Shown here in pieces: positions 34,165 through 46,379 of a stretch of DNA of 64,000 nucleotides. Both the position numbers and the translations under genes were made by a program. Each line of letters starts with the position of its first letter. Position 1 is the first letter of the stretch. The DNA comes from Apoderus coryli (Eukaryota > Arthropoda > Insecta > Coleoptera > Attelabidae): contig OU452205.1 of NCBI GenBank assembly GCA_911728435.2, forward strand, positions 11,662,260 through 11,726,259, written 5' to 3'. Under the pieces are notes generated by a model, which saw only the letters and a program-made list of their open reading frames with translations, made no database searches and was not told the origin of the DNA.

Positions 34165-36125
34165 GAACTACTCTCAGGGGCCAGGGAAGGGTACCTGATC
34201 AAATCTGTATTTATTTGAATAAATGCGAGAATTTCAGGACTGGGAAACAGAGTTGGATGAACGACGACATATTGGGACTGATGGATAAGCGTCGGGCATG
34301 CAAAAATAAGGATGACATCAAATATAATAACATACAAAGAATAATCAGGTCAAAGATAAGAATGGCAAAGAACGAATGGCTGAAACGAGAATGCGCGGAA
34401 ATGGAACAGTTGCAAAGACAGAATGACGGCTTTAACTTACACAAAAAACTAAAAGAGACTGCCGGAATACATAAAGGCAGAGCAGCAAATGTACTGGCCG
34501 ACGAAAACAATCAGATAATCATCGATGACCGGGAAAAAATTGCAATCTGGGAAAGATATATTAAGGAACTTTTCTACCAGGACAGACCTACAATTATGAA
34601 CGAGGATAACGACCACTTGACAGGACCATCAATCACAAAAGCGGAGATAGAAAAAGCGATACATAACTCTAAAAACAATAAAGCGACTGGACCGGATGGG
34701 ATCCCATCGGAAATATTGAAGATATTGGATGAAAGAGGCATTGAAGTTCTACACAAAGTATTTAACATCGTATACGAAACAGGACAATACCCACAACAAT
34801 GGCTAAGTTCAACATTCATCCCTCTACCTAAGAAAAATAATGCTAGAAAGTGTGGAGACCATCGACTGATGGGCCACACTTTGAAAGTATTTCTAAAAAT
34901 AATTCATCAGAGGATCTATAAAAAATGCGAAATAGATATCAGTAGCTCACAGTTTGGGTTTAGACAACGGATGGGCACAAGAGAAGCGATAGTGGCCACG
35001 CAAGTCCTTGTACAGAACTGCCATGATGTGAGAAAAGACATATGCCTTTGCTTTGTTGATTACGAGAAAGCATTTGACCGAGTTGAACATCCCAAACTAA
35101 TGCAGCTCCTCAGGAATCTTGACATAGATCAAAAAGACATTAGATGTATAGAAAATCTATATTGGTACCAGACTGCACAGATTAGGCTCAATAATGAGCT
35201 GTCTGATGATATAGAGATCCAGAGGGGCGTGCGACAGGGATGTGTCTTGTCCCCGCTTTTGTTCAACCTGTACTCGGAGGGAGTCTTCCGGGAAGCATTG
35301 GAAGATGCGGAGATCGGTATTAAAGTCAACGGAGTGTAGATTAATAACATACGTTATGCTGATGACACAGTGCTTATCACTGATAACATGCAAGACTTAC
35401 AAAGACTGATAAACACAGTCGATCAACATAGCAGATTGATGGGTCTAAACATAAACACTAAAAAGACGAAGTTTATGATAATATCAAGGAACCTAAATGC
35501 GTTTGAAGACTCACAGTTAACATTCAACGCAATGCGCATAGACAGAGTGAACAAATTTAAATACTTGGGCATGTGGTTATCTGAAGACTGGACCTCTGAT
35601 ATCGAGGTCAAGAGTCGCATCGAACAAGCCCGACAAGCATTCCTAAGACTGAGGAGAGTATTTAGTTGCTCGGACTTCGATCTTGGTCTGAGGTTGAGAT
35701 TCTTAAAGTGCTATGTGTGGTCAGTACTTCTCTACGGGATGGAAGGTTAGACCCTTAAAGTCAACAACATTAACAAATTGGAAGCGTTCGAGATGTGGCT
35801 TTACCGCAGAATGCTCAAGATACCGTGGACTGCAAGAATAACAAACGTAGAAGTTCTGTCCAACATCAACAAAGAACGTGAACTGTTAACCACCATAAAA
35901 AAGAGAAAGACTTCATATCTGGGGCACGTCATGAGGAACAAGAAGTATGAGTATTTGCAGTTGTTGATCGAGGGTAAGATAGAGGGCCGTAGAGGGATAG
36001 GAAGGAAGAAATTGTCCTGGTTGCGGAACATAAGACAGTGGACAGGAATAAATGACATACAGACCCTAATTCACGCCGCAAGAGATAGAGAGGAGATGGA
36101 AAATGTGATCGCAAACATCCATTAG
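34165..36125 (+). pseudogene. LINE reverse transcriptase, nearly intact with two stops
   Basis: One frame stays in register for about 650 codons. Blocks in order: SWMNDDILGLMDKRRACK (connector), NNKATGPDGIPSEILK, TLKVFLKIIHQRI, SQFGFRQRMGTREAI, CFVDYEKAFDRVEHPKL, QRGVRQGCVLSPLLFNLYSE, the catalytic IRYADDTVLITD, then NINTKKTKFMIIS, FKYLGMWLSEDW and the tail RRMLKIPWTARITN, HVMRNKKYEYLQLL. Only two stops interrupt it: TAG at 35337 before INNIRYADD and TAG at 35748, where the family has Trp (EG-W-TLK). It is relatively young compared with the other LINEs here, but cannot be translated whole and lacks the endonuclease. Confidence 0.9.
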
Positions 36126-36153
36126 TGGATAGCATCCGAAGAAGAAGAAGAAG
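34165..36153 (+). mobile_element. 5'-truncated RTE-like LINE
   Basis: The insert contains the reverse transcriptase and C-terminal tail of a LINE and ends with a (GAA)n run (36137-36153) instead of poly(A). No endonuclease domain is present, so the copy is truncated at its 5' end. Junctions were placed where the pogo-type reading frame breaks and resumes; a target duplication could not be fixed. Confidence 0.8.
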
Positions 36154-36456
36154 AGAATTTTGTTGAGCAACAATTATTTTTCAAAAGTAATGTTGAAAAG
36201 AAAATAACTGACTATTTTTCCTAGTACATAAAATATGTATGTATGTTATTTAGCAATTTCTCAAAACTACACATATAATATATTCTTATGTAATGTGTAC
36301 GTAGATTATGTACATGTTATGTATTTAAACTTTCCAATGTTTAATCAAATCTTTTATAATTAAATTTTGTGATTTTTTTTATATAGTGAAAAATTCTCTA
36401 TAATACAATTTCGGTCGCCATTTTGATTAGTGAAAGATCAATTTGAGGTTCGACTA

Positions 36457-38271
36457 TATTTTGGTTATATGGGGGTTGTGCAATTGGATTAGATGTAGTT
36501 GTTTATCAATCCTATATTTTTTTCTCGATATATTCTACCAAATACATCCGCCTTACTGTCATCGTGATTTTGATGAGTTTACCTCATTAAGATAGCACTT
36601 AATACGGCAGTGCTAGCGATTGATATCAGATACATAGATATAAGTTCCTGTTAGATATTAAATTTGCAAACATTTTATCATAATTATTATTTGAGAAGCC
36701 TATTTATGGATTAGTTAAATAATAATTGCAATTTCTTTTTAGGTTGAAAATATCTAAACTGGTTTCTGATACTATAATTATATTTATCATAAAATTGATG
36801 ATTGAAAAGTTACATTCTTTTTATCTTACGCTCTTACCTTCTCGGCATGATTTTTTTCGGTAAGATGCCCAAGGCTCTTTAATTTTTTCTTTACTTAGCT
36901 ATTTTTACCCAAGTTCAACCGCAATACTCTGTCAATTATCTAACTTCTATCTGAAATAAAATATCACAGGTTATACGCCCTACACCAAGTCAAACGTCTG
37001 AACAACTTAGCGGTCGAGCCGCCGTGGAAACTGTTCGAATCCATTCGTTCTCCAACGCAATTCTCTCCCATATGTGCATTTAGCTCACGGGATCAGAGTG
37101 TGGTGGTGGGGAGATTCGAGGAATTTAACCTTGAAACCTAATATTAATAATGATGAGGCTACTTTCGATTTTGGTGCAGAGTTGTTAGAGTTTGTTTCTA
37201 ACATCAAAACCGCGCTTTGAATTTTCAAGCCTTATTTTTCCACCCATAATATTAGATCTTTTAGATTTAATAAATTTTCTTTATGGAAATATCCAATACC
37301 TACGTTATGGAAAGTCCAAATTCCAATTTACTCGTACTACTTTACACTGGCATTCAAGTTATTTATATCTCAATTAATAGACTTGATAATTATTTCGAGA
37401 ATACGGTAAATAAATTTTATATTATTATATATTATGAACTACACCCGAACGATTTGATCTCTCAATTAATTTGAAGTTTAATTTAATTACTATTAGTACT
37501 GAAAATAACATATGATTAGATACTTTTAATTAGTTCCAATTTTTCGTCATTAAAAGTTCAGTTGTTTAATTAGTATATTTTAACTATTGCTTTGTTGTGA
37601 GACTATTTCTAACTCATATTCTTGTTTTAATTTAAACTAATTCTAATTCTGTAGATTACAATAATTCTGGCTATTTAAGTACGTATAGCTTATTAAGATC
37701 AAATACTACCTACTATGAAATATAAATGAAAGAATACCTATTTTCTTTTTGTAATATTCGCAAAATTCTTGTTGACATGATGACACATCACCCAAAAGCA
37801 TTATCTGGAAACTCTGTCCTCACTGATGAGAACAAATAAATATGAGACTTTAAAACAGCTCGTGTAAGAGGTAACATGGCTTTAATAGTTTTGCAACATA
37901 TCGACTATCGTCCAAACACCTCGCGTATCTGAAAAGTATCTGCTGATGAGCAGGAACTAGCAAGTCCTAGGACCGTGAAGAGTCGAAACAATTGTTGAGT
38001 GATGGAATGAAAAAAATTGCTATACCTTGGGAACTTAACGATAATTATGTTGAAAAAACATGTATATTATTGGAAGCTTAAGGATTTTGATTTAATGCCC
38101 TTTTTGCCTAACTCTATTAAAATCGGAGTATCCATAAGAAAGTTTTTACAAACCAACATTCTCTGGCTCCTCGACCATTTATTTAAGAAGATAGGGAAAA
38201 AAGGTTTATATGAAAAAGTTTTAGAATTGTACTTAGATCATCTTCATTAATTGTAACACTTACGTAATATA
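36457..38271. other. Gene-free stretch with a possible tRNA-like promoter fragment
   Basis: At 37008-37045 CTTAGCGGTCGAGCCGCCG followed by CTGTTCGAATCC resembles A and B boxes of a tRNA-type SINE head, but no tRNA fold or SINE tail was established. Otherwise AT-rich with no recognisable gene. Confidence 0.3.
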
Positions 38272-39567
38272 CGAGGGTTGTCTTTTATATTTCGGGTTTA
38301 GAGAACAAAAACAAATATTAATCATCGAAAATCACTTTATTGTTTTTCAAAATATTCCCCATAAAGATCTATACACTTTTGAATGCGTTTGAACCAATTG
38401 TCGAAGCACTTTTGCCACTCTGATTAAGGTATCTCCAAAACATGCATTCTGAATGCAGCAACCGCTTCTTCAGGTGTCGAAAAACGTTGAACTCTCACTT
38501 TGTTTTTTACGTACGGAAATAAAAAGAAGTCATTCGGTGCCAAGTCAGGACTATACGGCGGATGACTCATCAAATCGATGTTTTGGGTGCTCAAAAATGC
38601 AGTTGTTTGAGCCGATGTGTGCGAGCGCGCATTGTCGTAGTAAAGAGTGATCCGTCTTCGGCGGTTGGTTTTCCTGATTTCTTGGAAGACAACTGGCAAA
38701 CAAATGGTTGTGTACCACACAGAATTGACTGTTCTGCGTTGTTCTAGTGGTACGGCGCATGTCGCGACATGTCCAGTTTTTCCGAAAAAACAGGCGACAA
38801 TTTGCTTGGAAGTGCTTCGTGCGCGAACAAATTTTGTTGGATTTGGCTCATCTTGAAACACCAATACAGTCGACTGCTGTTTATTTGCGGGCTCATACGC
38901 GTAAATCCACGATTCATCACCTGTCACGATGTCATAGACGTGTTTCGAAGCAACGCGATCGTATTTTTTGAGCATTTCTTTCGCCCAATCGACACGAGCC
39001 TTTTTTTGAGCGATTGACAAATTGTATGGGATCCAACGCGAACAATTTTGTTTACAGGCAAATGTTTATGCAATATTGAATGTATGCTGGTCCCACTAAT
39101 GCCTAAGGTTGTCTCAATCTCTTGATATGTCACCTGACGAAGTTGCAATATCAGTTCGCGCACAGCATCAATGGTTTTCGGAACAACAACTGATTTTGGA
39201 CGAGCTTGACGAAACTTGCCTTGGAGTTAACTATGACCACGATTGAATTCACCATACCATCGATAAACACTGGTCTTTGATGGAGCTTCATCGCTAAAAA
39301 TTGAATTAAGTTCATCCATGCACTGTTGCTGAGTTAATCCACGTCGAAAGTTGTAAAAAATAATCGCACCAGAATGTTCACGATTTAATTCCATTTTTGG
39401 GCCGAGATGAATCTTTAAGTTACTGTAAACAACACAAATAGGTCTCGTATGTCAAAACGTTCTGAGTACGTATAACCTCAAAAATGTCCAACTTTACGAT
39501 AGAGGTGTCAGTTGCCAGATTGCAACACCAGGGTTGCCAAATCCCGAAATATAAAAGGCAGCCCTCG
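38272..39567 (-). mobile_element. mariner transposon, copy 2
   Basis: Same family as 27388-28671 in opposite orientation. Ends CGAGGGTTG and CAGCCCTCG flanked by TA (38270-38271, 39568-39569); each inverted repeat has picked up a change (GTTGTCTTTTA, GGCTGCCTTTTA). Length 1,296 bp. Both copies share TTGGCAACCCTGGTGTTGCA inside the 5' end. Confidence 0.93.
38337..39394 (-). pseudogene. mariner transposase, nearly full length
   Basis: Start MELNREHSGAIIFYNF at 39394; HTH block APSKTSVYRWYGEFNRGH, then a TAA where copy 1 has Ser (GRSSLQ). An extra base in the A-run at about 39005 shifts the frame at QSLKKARVDW; the remainder is open from 39020 to 38424. Catalytic acids: TGDESWIYAYEP (about 38895), LYYDNARSHTSAQT (about 38630; His-Asp becomes Tyr-Asp but the Asp is kept) and YSPDLAPNDFFLF (about 38540). 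A TAA replaces Gln at LEIP-Q-SEWQ near 38425; the tail ends EYFEKQ-stop at 38337. Two stops and one frameshift make it inactive, though it is the better preserved copy. Confidence 0.92.
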
Positions 39568-41511
39568 TATTTTAAGTAAACAGTGTTTTTCAATTTAGAG
39601 TTAGATTTACGCCCTCTAGCGGACATTTTAGGAAACTAAAACTATTTTCCAGCGTTCTTATCCGTACACCCGGTACGTGCATATTTATCTCATATTTTTG
39701 AGCATATTTGCCTATGTCTAGAGTTATAAGATTATGTAGAAGTATCATGCGTACCGAAACGTAACAAAAATATGTCGAAAACACACACAACTAGTGCATA
39801 CTGTATTATCGAATAGCCCTAGTACCTACCTGTCTAAACACAACTGTTACAGAATATTTATTTTGTAATTAAGCCCTTTTTGTTGCAATTTTTCAAGCAA
39901 CGTCTAGAGATATTATAACACAATTAGCCGACTGTTGTTGCATCTGAAAATGTTTCTGTTTCTCTAGAAAATAAATGGGCAACAAAAAGGCCTTGTAATT
40001 TGAAAATATGATTACAACCCAAAGACTATATCTGTACTCGCTATTATACCTACAACATGCATAGTATTATAGTGTATATGGTATAATTTTACTTGATATC
40101 TACTCTTTTTTTTTCTTTCGCAGTCCGATATAAATCACTTCTTTATTTGCTATGGACTCAGATGTAAATCTGGAAAAATACCACCAAGTCATGGTATACG
40201 GCAATTATTTGCCTCGGCAAAGAAAAACACACGGCATCACACAGTTCGTGTTATTATTAAGTTAATGCTCGAATTGTGTTTCTTTCTGCAGCGGGAAATT
40301 TTTAATTTGATAAAATCGCAAAACGAGTATCTGGGCGTTATTAGAGGAATCAGATAGGTACTGAGATGTGTTCAGCTAGATCCAATTTAAGAAGATTTAT
40401 GCATTTTTACCATCACACTTTCACTGAATTATTTAAATTTCTAATAATAAACACTCCCTTAGCGAAAACATTTTAGCAAAGTCATTCAAGCGTATCATCA
40501 AAATTATATTTTTAAGGGTTTCGTTATTTTCACATACACAAAGGTGATTGTCAAAAAAACTAAATCCGATTTTTGTAAAATCGCGAACGCGCGACGGTAT
40601 ATATTTGGTGAAGTGGTAAAGCGTGTATTTCAGTTTTAATCTTTTGTCAGCATTAGTTAAAAATACGGAATACCTTTGGTACTAAACATTCTTATTAAAT
40701 GATTTGCTAGAACGTTTCATAATACTGATTGTTATGAAGTTATTACTCTACTTGTTTGTAGACTATCAAATCTACTTATGTAGACTGTAGACGATCCAAA
40801 ATTTTCTTATCTCTAAATTTTGCCTTTTGTTTGATTAAGCAGCTAGAATTATACCTAACTTATTACTATAAAAAAATCTGTAGTTTCTTAGATAATTTTC
40901 TTTCAACATCTACACAGTGTATAATAATCTACCCTCACGCCTATAGTTACTTTGTTATGCCGGTTTCAGGAACTCCTGTACATTTTTTAAATATTTTCCT
41001 ATAGAAATCAATAGTGTGTGTATTGCTTTTAATACAAAACCCATTAATAGGAACAGCTTTGACGAACGTTTCCAAATATCTAAAATTTGGTTTTTTGATT
41101 AATCTATCTGTAAATCACCAACAAACAGCAAAATCGTTCTAAATACTTAATTGTATAGTAGATATTTGTAATAATAATTATAAATAAAGCTTTATTGCCC
41201 AACAGTTTACACCATTTACAGAGCAGTAAGAATGTACTTAAATTAAAAATCAATACTCTATAACCCAATTGGTTTGTGATCTTTGCAAAGTGTATTTCTT
41301 GTTCGTAACAAACGTTGGTTGAATGCCAGGTACGTCCAAAATATTTTCATATTTTTCAGACAAATTTAAATGTTGAATAACTAAAATTAATTTTAAGCAT
41401 TTTATTATACGGGGTATTGTACATAAACTTTTGATTCGATTGAATCCAAAAATGTATGTATTTATGTTCAGTTTTATCTAACTTACAAAGCTTGAACTCT
41501 ATTGATATACA
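39568..41511. other. Gene-free stretch with one exon-like segment
   Basis: At 40103-40123 a good acceptor (pyrimidine tract then TTTCGCAG) precedes a 37-codon ORF, 40152-40265 (MDSDVNLEKYHQVMVYGNY). I recognise nothing in it and see no coding continuation, so it is at best a candidate alternative exon. At about 41168-41210 an ATAAAGCTTTATTGCC motif resembles a LINE 3' end in reverse. Confidence 0.25.
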
Positions 41512-41765
41512 CTGTGTCCAAGATAAGAATCGGATAGCATTGGAATCTTGGAAACGGTAGGAGTTACATTGTCGGTTAAATTAGAGAAAAGTTGTACATT
41601 TTAAACACCTTTTAAATGGTGTTTTCAAAATTAAACTAACTTTAGCCGATTTAGAGATTTTTTGCGATTTTAGTTTTTATTTATTTCTGATATTATTTTT
41701 ACAGATATAAAAATGAACTTTTTCATTGTTACTCTATGAGGAGAATAAGATCATCAACTTGGCTA
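41512..41765 (+). repeat. Dispersed long repeat family, copy 3 (fragment)
   Basis: CTGTGTCCAAGATAAGAA to about 41765 closely matches the first 250 bp of copy 1 (10722) with small deletions, and ends abruptly at CATCAACTTGG. It retains only the outer half of part A. Confidence 0.7.
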
Positions 41766-43279
41766 TGATAGAAAGAACTTTGTAAACATTTTAGAGCCCA
41801 TCTGGTATAATTGTGTATGTAATCCCTAAATACGTGTAACTAATGTGGGTAATGCAAAGGCCTAGCAATATGAACATTATTTAAAAAAGGCTCTTACCTT
41901 TCAAAAGTGTAAATTAAGAATTGATATTGGCGTGAGGCGTAAAAAAGTTTTGATATTACTACCGGATTTTAATACCCATTGCTTCGAACTTTGTGGGTTT
42001 TTAGGAAAACTAAACATAGAAGCTGGTCTTATTGCGACCTTTTTTTTTTCACTTCCCTCATATTTAACATTAAATAATTACCTATTTAGGCACTCAATAT
42101 TTTTAGAATCAATTAAAATGGATATTTGGAATGGAAGTTGACAACACCTCGTATAATCTGGTATCAAAACTAACTTGAAAATCAACATAAATAAATAACT
42201 TTATTGTCTAACCGGTGCAAAAAATATATTATCACTTCAACAACAACGCTTCTTTCAACCATAGATGAACGAAATAAATTAATATTTGTAACCTTGATAA
42301 CTACCCTCATAGATAAGAAAAAACATCTCACTACCTATTACCGCGTACAAATTTTATCCATGCCGTGTATATTATCTCTCTCTCTCTGTCTTGCCCTATC
42401 GAGTACAGCACGTGGTTTCTATCGAGGACAGTACCATAGAATAATAACTATAGATAAGAAGGGTCAGTAGACGCTAAAAATGGCATCGACTCATCGCAAT
42501 CCCAGCCACAATTCTGGCCCGCTACTATATGTACTATATCTATATATACTATAAGATACTATACTATAACTATAAGCGGCGGCGAATTCGGCGAATTGCT
42601 CTTAAGACAGAGGTAACAAAGGTGCCGACACGAGGTGAAGTAACTGTATATAAACTGTGACATTACAGTGTTTTAATTTATAGCCAGGCTTTGCGCATCT
42701 GTGTTTGTTTATCTATGCTTTAGAGGACTGACAACTGTCACAAATTGTATACTACACGAGCGAGTTGTGTAATACATAGATTACATACTTTACATTGTAT
42801 ACGGGTTTTTTACACCAAAACGTAGGTAATCTTTATTTACGTGTAGATGCCTAACCCTGCTTTAAACATAATGTGTGCAACAGTCTGAAATCTATACCTA
42901 TCATTGTGAGAGTTTCTCTAACGTGAAAATATTACTAGGTGCCGACTAAAACATATCTGCCAAACAACAAAACATAAATATCAGACAGTCACATATACAC
43001 CGAACTATTATTATCTGATACCGATCTTTGTTGTGGTCTATTTAATTATGCTCCTAGTATAGTAACCGAAATCGGTGCAGGTCAAAAAATTAATGTCCAT
43101 GCCGATCAAGCACCGCCCTTTTTGTATATGTGGCGTCAGTAAAGAAAAAGAGACGGATTAATGGCAGTTTATCATGTTATATACTTTGCTACTCCCAAGT
43201 TTAATAAGAAGAAATCTAGACAAGAGCAAACATATTATTAAGTAAATGGTTTTAGACCGCTTTATTGTTTATATGTTAT
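41766..43279. other. Gene-free stretch with simple repeats
   Basis: Holds a (CT)n run (42372-42385), a cluster of ACTATA words at 42522-42575, and at 42185-42215 a TTTATTGTCTAACC motif resembling a LINE 3' end in reverse. No gene recognised. Confidence 0.3.
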
Positions 43280-43740
43280 GGTGCGTCCAGACTAGGTACT
43301 TGGGTCGTAGCATTGTCAAGCTTCAGGTTGTATTCGCCTGGTTTTTGTCCAGACGGACTTCTGTTGCTAGGGGGATTTTGACTTATGAGCATCTGTGTTT
43401 AGGTGTACGTTTTTTAAAATAATAATAATTGGATTTCGACCTACATTTCAAGACATTTTGCCAGCAGATTTCGACACCATACCGAATTTGATGGGACCGA
43501 AACTTGCATTTAATTCACAACTTTCCAGAGATAGTAACCAATCTTAGATCGTTAGTCCACTCCATCCTCGACGACCACAAACAATCAACTATTATCTCCG
43601 TCCACATGGTTTGATGTACCGAAACCTTGAGGATTCTCCCGAGGGCATTGCTTGCGGGTCTCGTGACATAACCTTACGTCTACACTACTCGGGAGTCCCG
43701 CAAGTATTCCGATCACGAGTACGAGTAGTCTGGACGCACC
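43280..43740. repeat. MITE-like element
   Basis: The left end GGTGCGTCCAGACTA is repeated inverted at 43726-43740. The 461-bp interior is non-coding. A target duplication could not be identified, so the superfamily is open; hAT-like or PIF-like are possible. Confidence 0.55.
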
Positions 43741-43809
43741 TTTAGTCAAAGACACGCTATAACATCCAATTCAAACTAGGAGAAAATCTTAAAAGCAATT
43801 TAAGAAGGT

Positions 43810-44301
43810 TGTGGCGACCATTATTCTTGTGCCACACTGTATATATTGTATTTTATTCTGTAGATACTGTGGCAACCTTTTTATTGTGCCACACTGTATA
43901 TATGTATTTTTAAATTTAGTTATTTCTTTGTAAAAATTTAGTACAGTAGTTGTAAATAATATTTTCTAAATTTCACTAAATGTCGAAACATCTGGCACCA
44001 ATATTTCTACTTTCTCTTTACTGTTTTTCATTTTCGGGAACAAAAGAAATCCCTAGTCTGTACCTAGAAAAAGCAGTGGTTATTGTTAACGCCACGTACC
44101 GAGCAGATGTGGTACTTTCTTAACAGAGATGCTTTTTCTATAATTTAACCAGTCAGTCTTCAACATCAAAACCGTCAACATCTTTCTCGTGCCAAAACTT
44201 TCTCTCCAGATTTTAACAACCTAACTCTCAAACACACTCTTTTTCCGTTTAATAAATATTCAGTTTTGTACATACCGTTAAACAGTGTTTTAATTATTAC
44301 A
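43810..44301 (+). repeat. LTR-like segment with a tandem 58-bp duplication
   Basis: Two direct repeats start TGTGGC at 43810 and 43868; both contain GTGCCACACTGTATATAT. The region begins with TG, has TATATATG early and AATAAATATTCAGTTTTG late, and could end in CA at about 44301, like a solo LTR of a Ty3/gypsy element. No matching target duplication or primer-binding site was found. Confidence 0.35.
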
Positions 44302-44572
44302 ACCATACTACCCAAATTACCAAAAGGTGATTAATTGTCAAAACAGGTACAATGGATGTTTATAATCCCAACACAATCAAACTCAATGAGGAGAAGGGAT
44401 CCTCAGTTAAAATGTAGCAGAAACTCTCAGTTTGGTAGTTCTTATTTTTTTTTTTATTTTCAAAAACCAGGGTTGCATTTAAAGTCCAAGTATTATTTCC
44501 CATCTGAAGATATCAAGCCACGGTTTTTTGTCTTTTGGACGTAAGAGTTGATCTTCAAAAACAGTCTCGCTA

Positions 44573-45490
44573 TTAACCCTTTCACTGCTCGAGGCGGACA
44601 TATTCGCCAATATTTTTCATACCCTCAGTTTAAACACCAGCGTTTTAATTTTATTTAATTGCTCACTTTTTCTGCCATCGGGTAACGACTGAAACAAATT
44701 TTCGACAATGATTTGACCAATAAAAACCACGTGACTTACTTTCACTCGCCTTGAGCACTGGTAAACGGTCTGCAGTCGACCAGTATTTTATTTTGATTTA
44801 GGTTTGTTTACGTTGTTTGGATTTGGATAAAAATGACGAGAAACTGTTTATCTGAATCATTTAGAAAAAGCATTTGTTTGCAACTATGAACCAGATAGTG
44901 TCTTGTAAGACGACGGACGACGATCCCGAGACTCATAGGAATATTAGAGAAGAGGATCTAGATCAACCATCTCATCAACCTCAAAAGTGAAACAACGAAA
45001 CAAAATAAATTGACAACAGTAATAGTAAGAGTATAGAATCACATCCAGAAGAAGAGATTGACATTTTTCTTGAGTTACAAAGTAATATTAGACATATTAC
45101 TATCATCGTAGCTACACTTTGTGACACACCTTCAATTTTGGAATGCTTCCAAAAATGTCTAATATATTTGCTCTGTATTCAAAGAACTATAAATGGATGT
45201 TATTTCTCATGCCTCCAGTTTATATAGCGTTTGCTAATATATTCGTTTGGAGCAGTTTGGTGACGAATTACCGTTTTTGGAAAATTTAATTTTGCGCGCT
45301 CATGTTGCTATATATAGTTGCTTGACAGCGGAAGGGATAAAATCAAAATTGATGCAGTATTTTAAAATTTACTCTGAAGCATCCATAACCTTAGTCTGTT
45401 TGGAAAATTTCTCTATCGTGGTAAATAGTATAGTTTCGCGATCCACTCTGTACCAGTATATGAACGGTAACATTATATGAAATAAAGAAA
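44573..45490 (+). repeat. Possible piggyBac-type element, one end
   Basis: TTAA (44573-44576) is followed by CCCTTTCACTGCTCGAGG. TTAA plus CCC is the pattern of piggyBac-type ends. Downstream a frame starting at 44834 (MTRNCLSESFRKS) and an acidic stretch DDDPETHRNIREEDLDQ look like the head of such transposases. The remaining ORF 45247-45480 is not recognised, and no right end was found. Treat as tentative. Confidence 0.3.
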
Positions 45491-46026
45491 AACGTTATTT
45501 TATTTTGTAATAATGTATTATTAAAAATGATATGTATCTATGAAATATGGTTAACAAATGTTCATGTCCTAAATCTTCATCACTAGCGATTAACACATTA
45601 CTATCAAAACAATCTAATTGGATCCAAATTATTATTATATGAGGCTATAGAATCGAAAGAGAGCCAGATGGAGCCAAGATTCTAATTAACATCCCAGAAT
45701 GAAAGAGAGAGGCAGAGATAATATACGGATAGTCATTAAGAAAATAATTAGGCAGAAGCGAACCAAAATGTTGAATGTGATTATCAACTTTAGGAGACAC
45801 CTGTCTAATTTCATAAAATACCTAATTATACTTACCAAAACTAATTTATTTTTTAATAGAAACTATACTATTATATCTCCACAACGAGCGCAATCTTTTT
45901 GTTTCAATCTCATTTTCTCTGTGTTTGGAATACAGTGGCGCAGCGCTCAGACCGATAGTGTGTCATAATTCAAATAAGAAATAAAAAATAAGCTAGTGTC
46001 ATTATTGGCGAGGTTGGAATATATAC

Positions 46027-46379
46027 TGCAACGTTTTTCGTGGTTCGTTGTGTAAAATAATAACGAGCTTTAATTGAAACTAATTTATTTACACTTAATT
46101 ACTAAACACTGAAACAAACTAATAACTTAAACGAACTAATAAGTATGACTATATTTATTTACAATACTGTTCTCAACTATTCACTGATGCTATTTCTCGC
46201 CGACTGTTACGTTGGCTTTATATATGATTGCCCTCTTTCTCCAACCCTTCCAGAGAGTAGTCGAACATTCTGGCGCACGTATGTCCATTCTAGATACATG
46301 GCGGTCGACACAACTAGCTCGAGTTTAACGAGACGTGTAGCGGTGTTGCCAACAGGTGTACATTTTCTTGTTCGTTACA
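46027..46379. repeat. LTR-like repeat, copy A
   Basis: Starts TGCAACG and ends CGTTACA; shares long stretches in the same order with 62360-62858, for example TAATTTATTTACACTTAAT, CATTCTGGCGC, and GTCCATTC.AGAT. The TG...CA ends and the lack of coding sequence suggest a solo LTR, but no clean target duplication was seen. Confidence 0.45.

Larger units (their letters stand above)
33683..36456 (+). mobile_element. pogo/Tigger-type transposon remnant carrying a LINE
   Basis: The left end CAGTCGACACTGTTTATAG (after TA at 33681) and the right end (reverse complement TAGTCGAACCTCA, before TA at 36457) are pogo/Tigger-type termini. Inside is only the C-terminal part of a pogo-type transposase (33743-34164), which resumes after the LINE at 36154 as EFVEQQLFFKSN and ITDYFS-stop. 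The N-terminal and catalytic parts are gone. The LINE at about 34165-36153 inserted later, inside the transposase codons: removing it rejoins IVR with EFVEQQ. Confidence 0.8.

Noticed and set aside
34005..34510. Minus-strand ORFs opposite the LINE
   Set aside because: Shadows of the reverse-transcriptase frame, without domain content.
37008..37045. tRNA-like A and B boxes
   Set aside because: No cloverleaf can be drawn and no SINE tail follows; kept only as a note in the gene-free stretch.
37928..37985. Hammerhead-ribozyme-like string CTGATGAG ... GTCGAAAC
   Set aside because: The two core boxes are present, but the sequence between them cannot form stem II next to both boxes (GCAGG against GAGTC pairs at only one end base), and stem III is not supported.
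38562..39017. Several plus-strand ORFs
   Set aside because: Antisense shadows of the second mariner transposase; the - strand frame carries the catalytic motifs.
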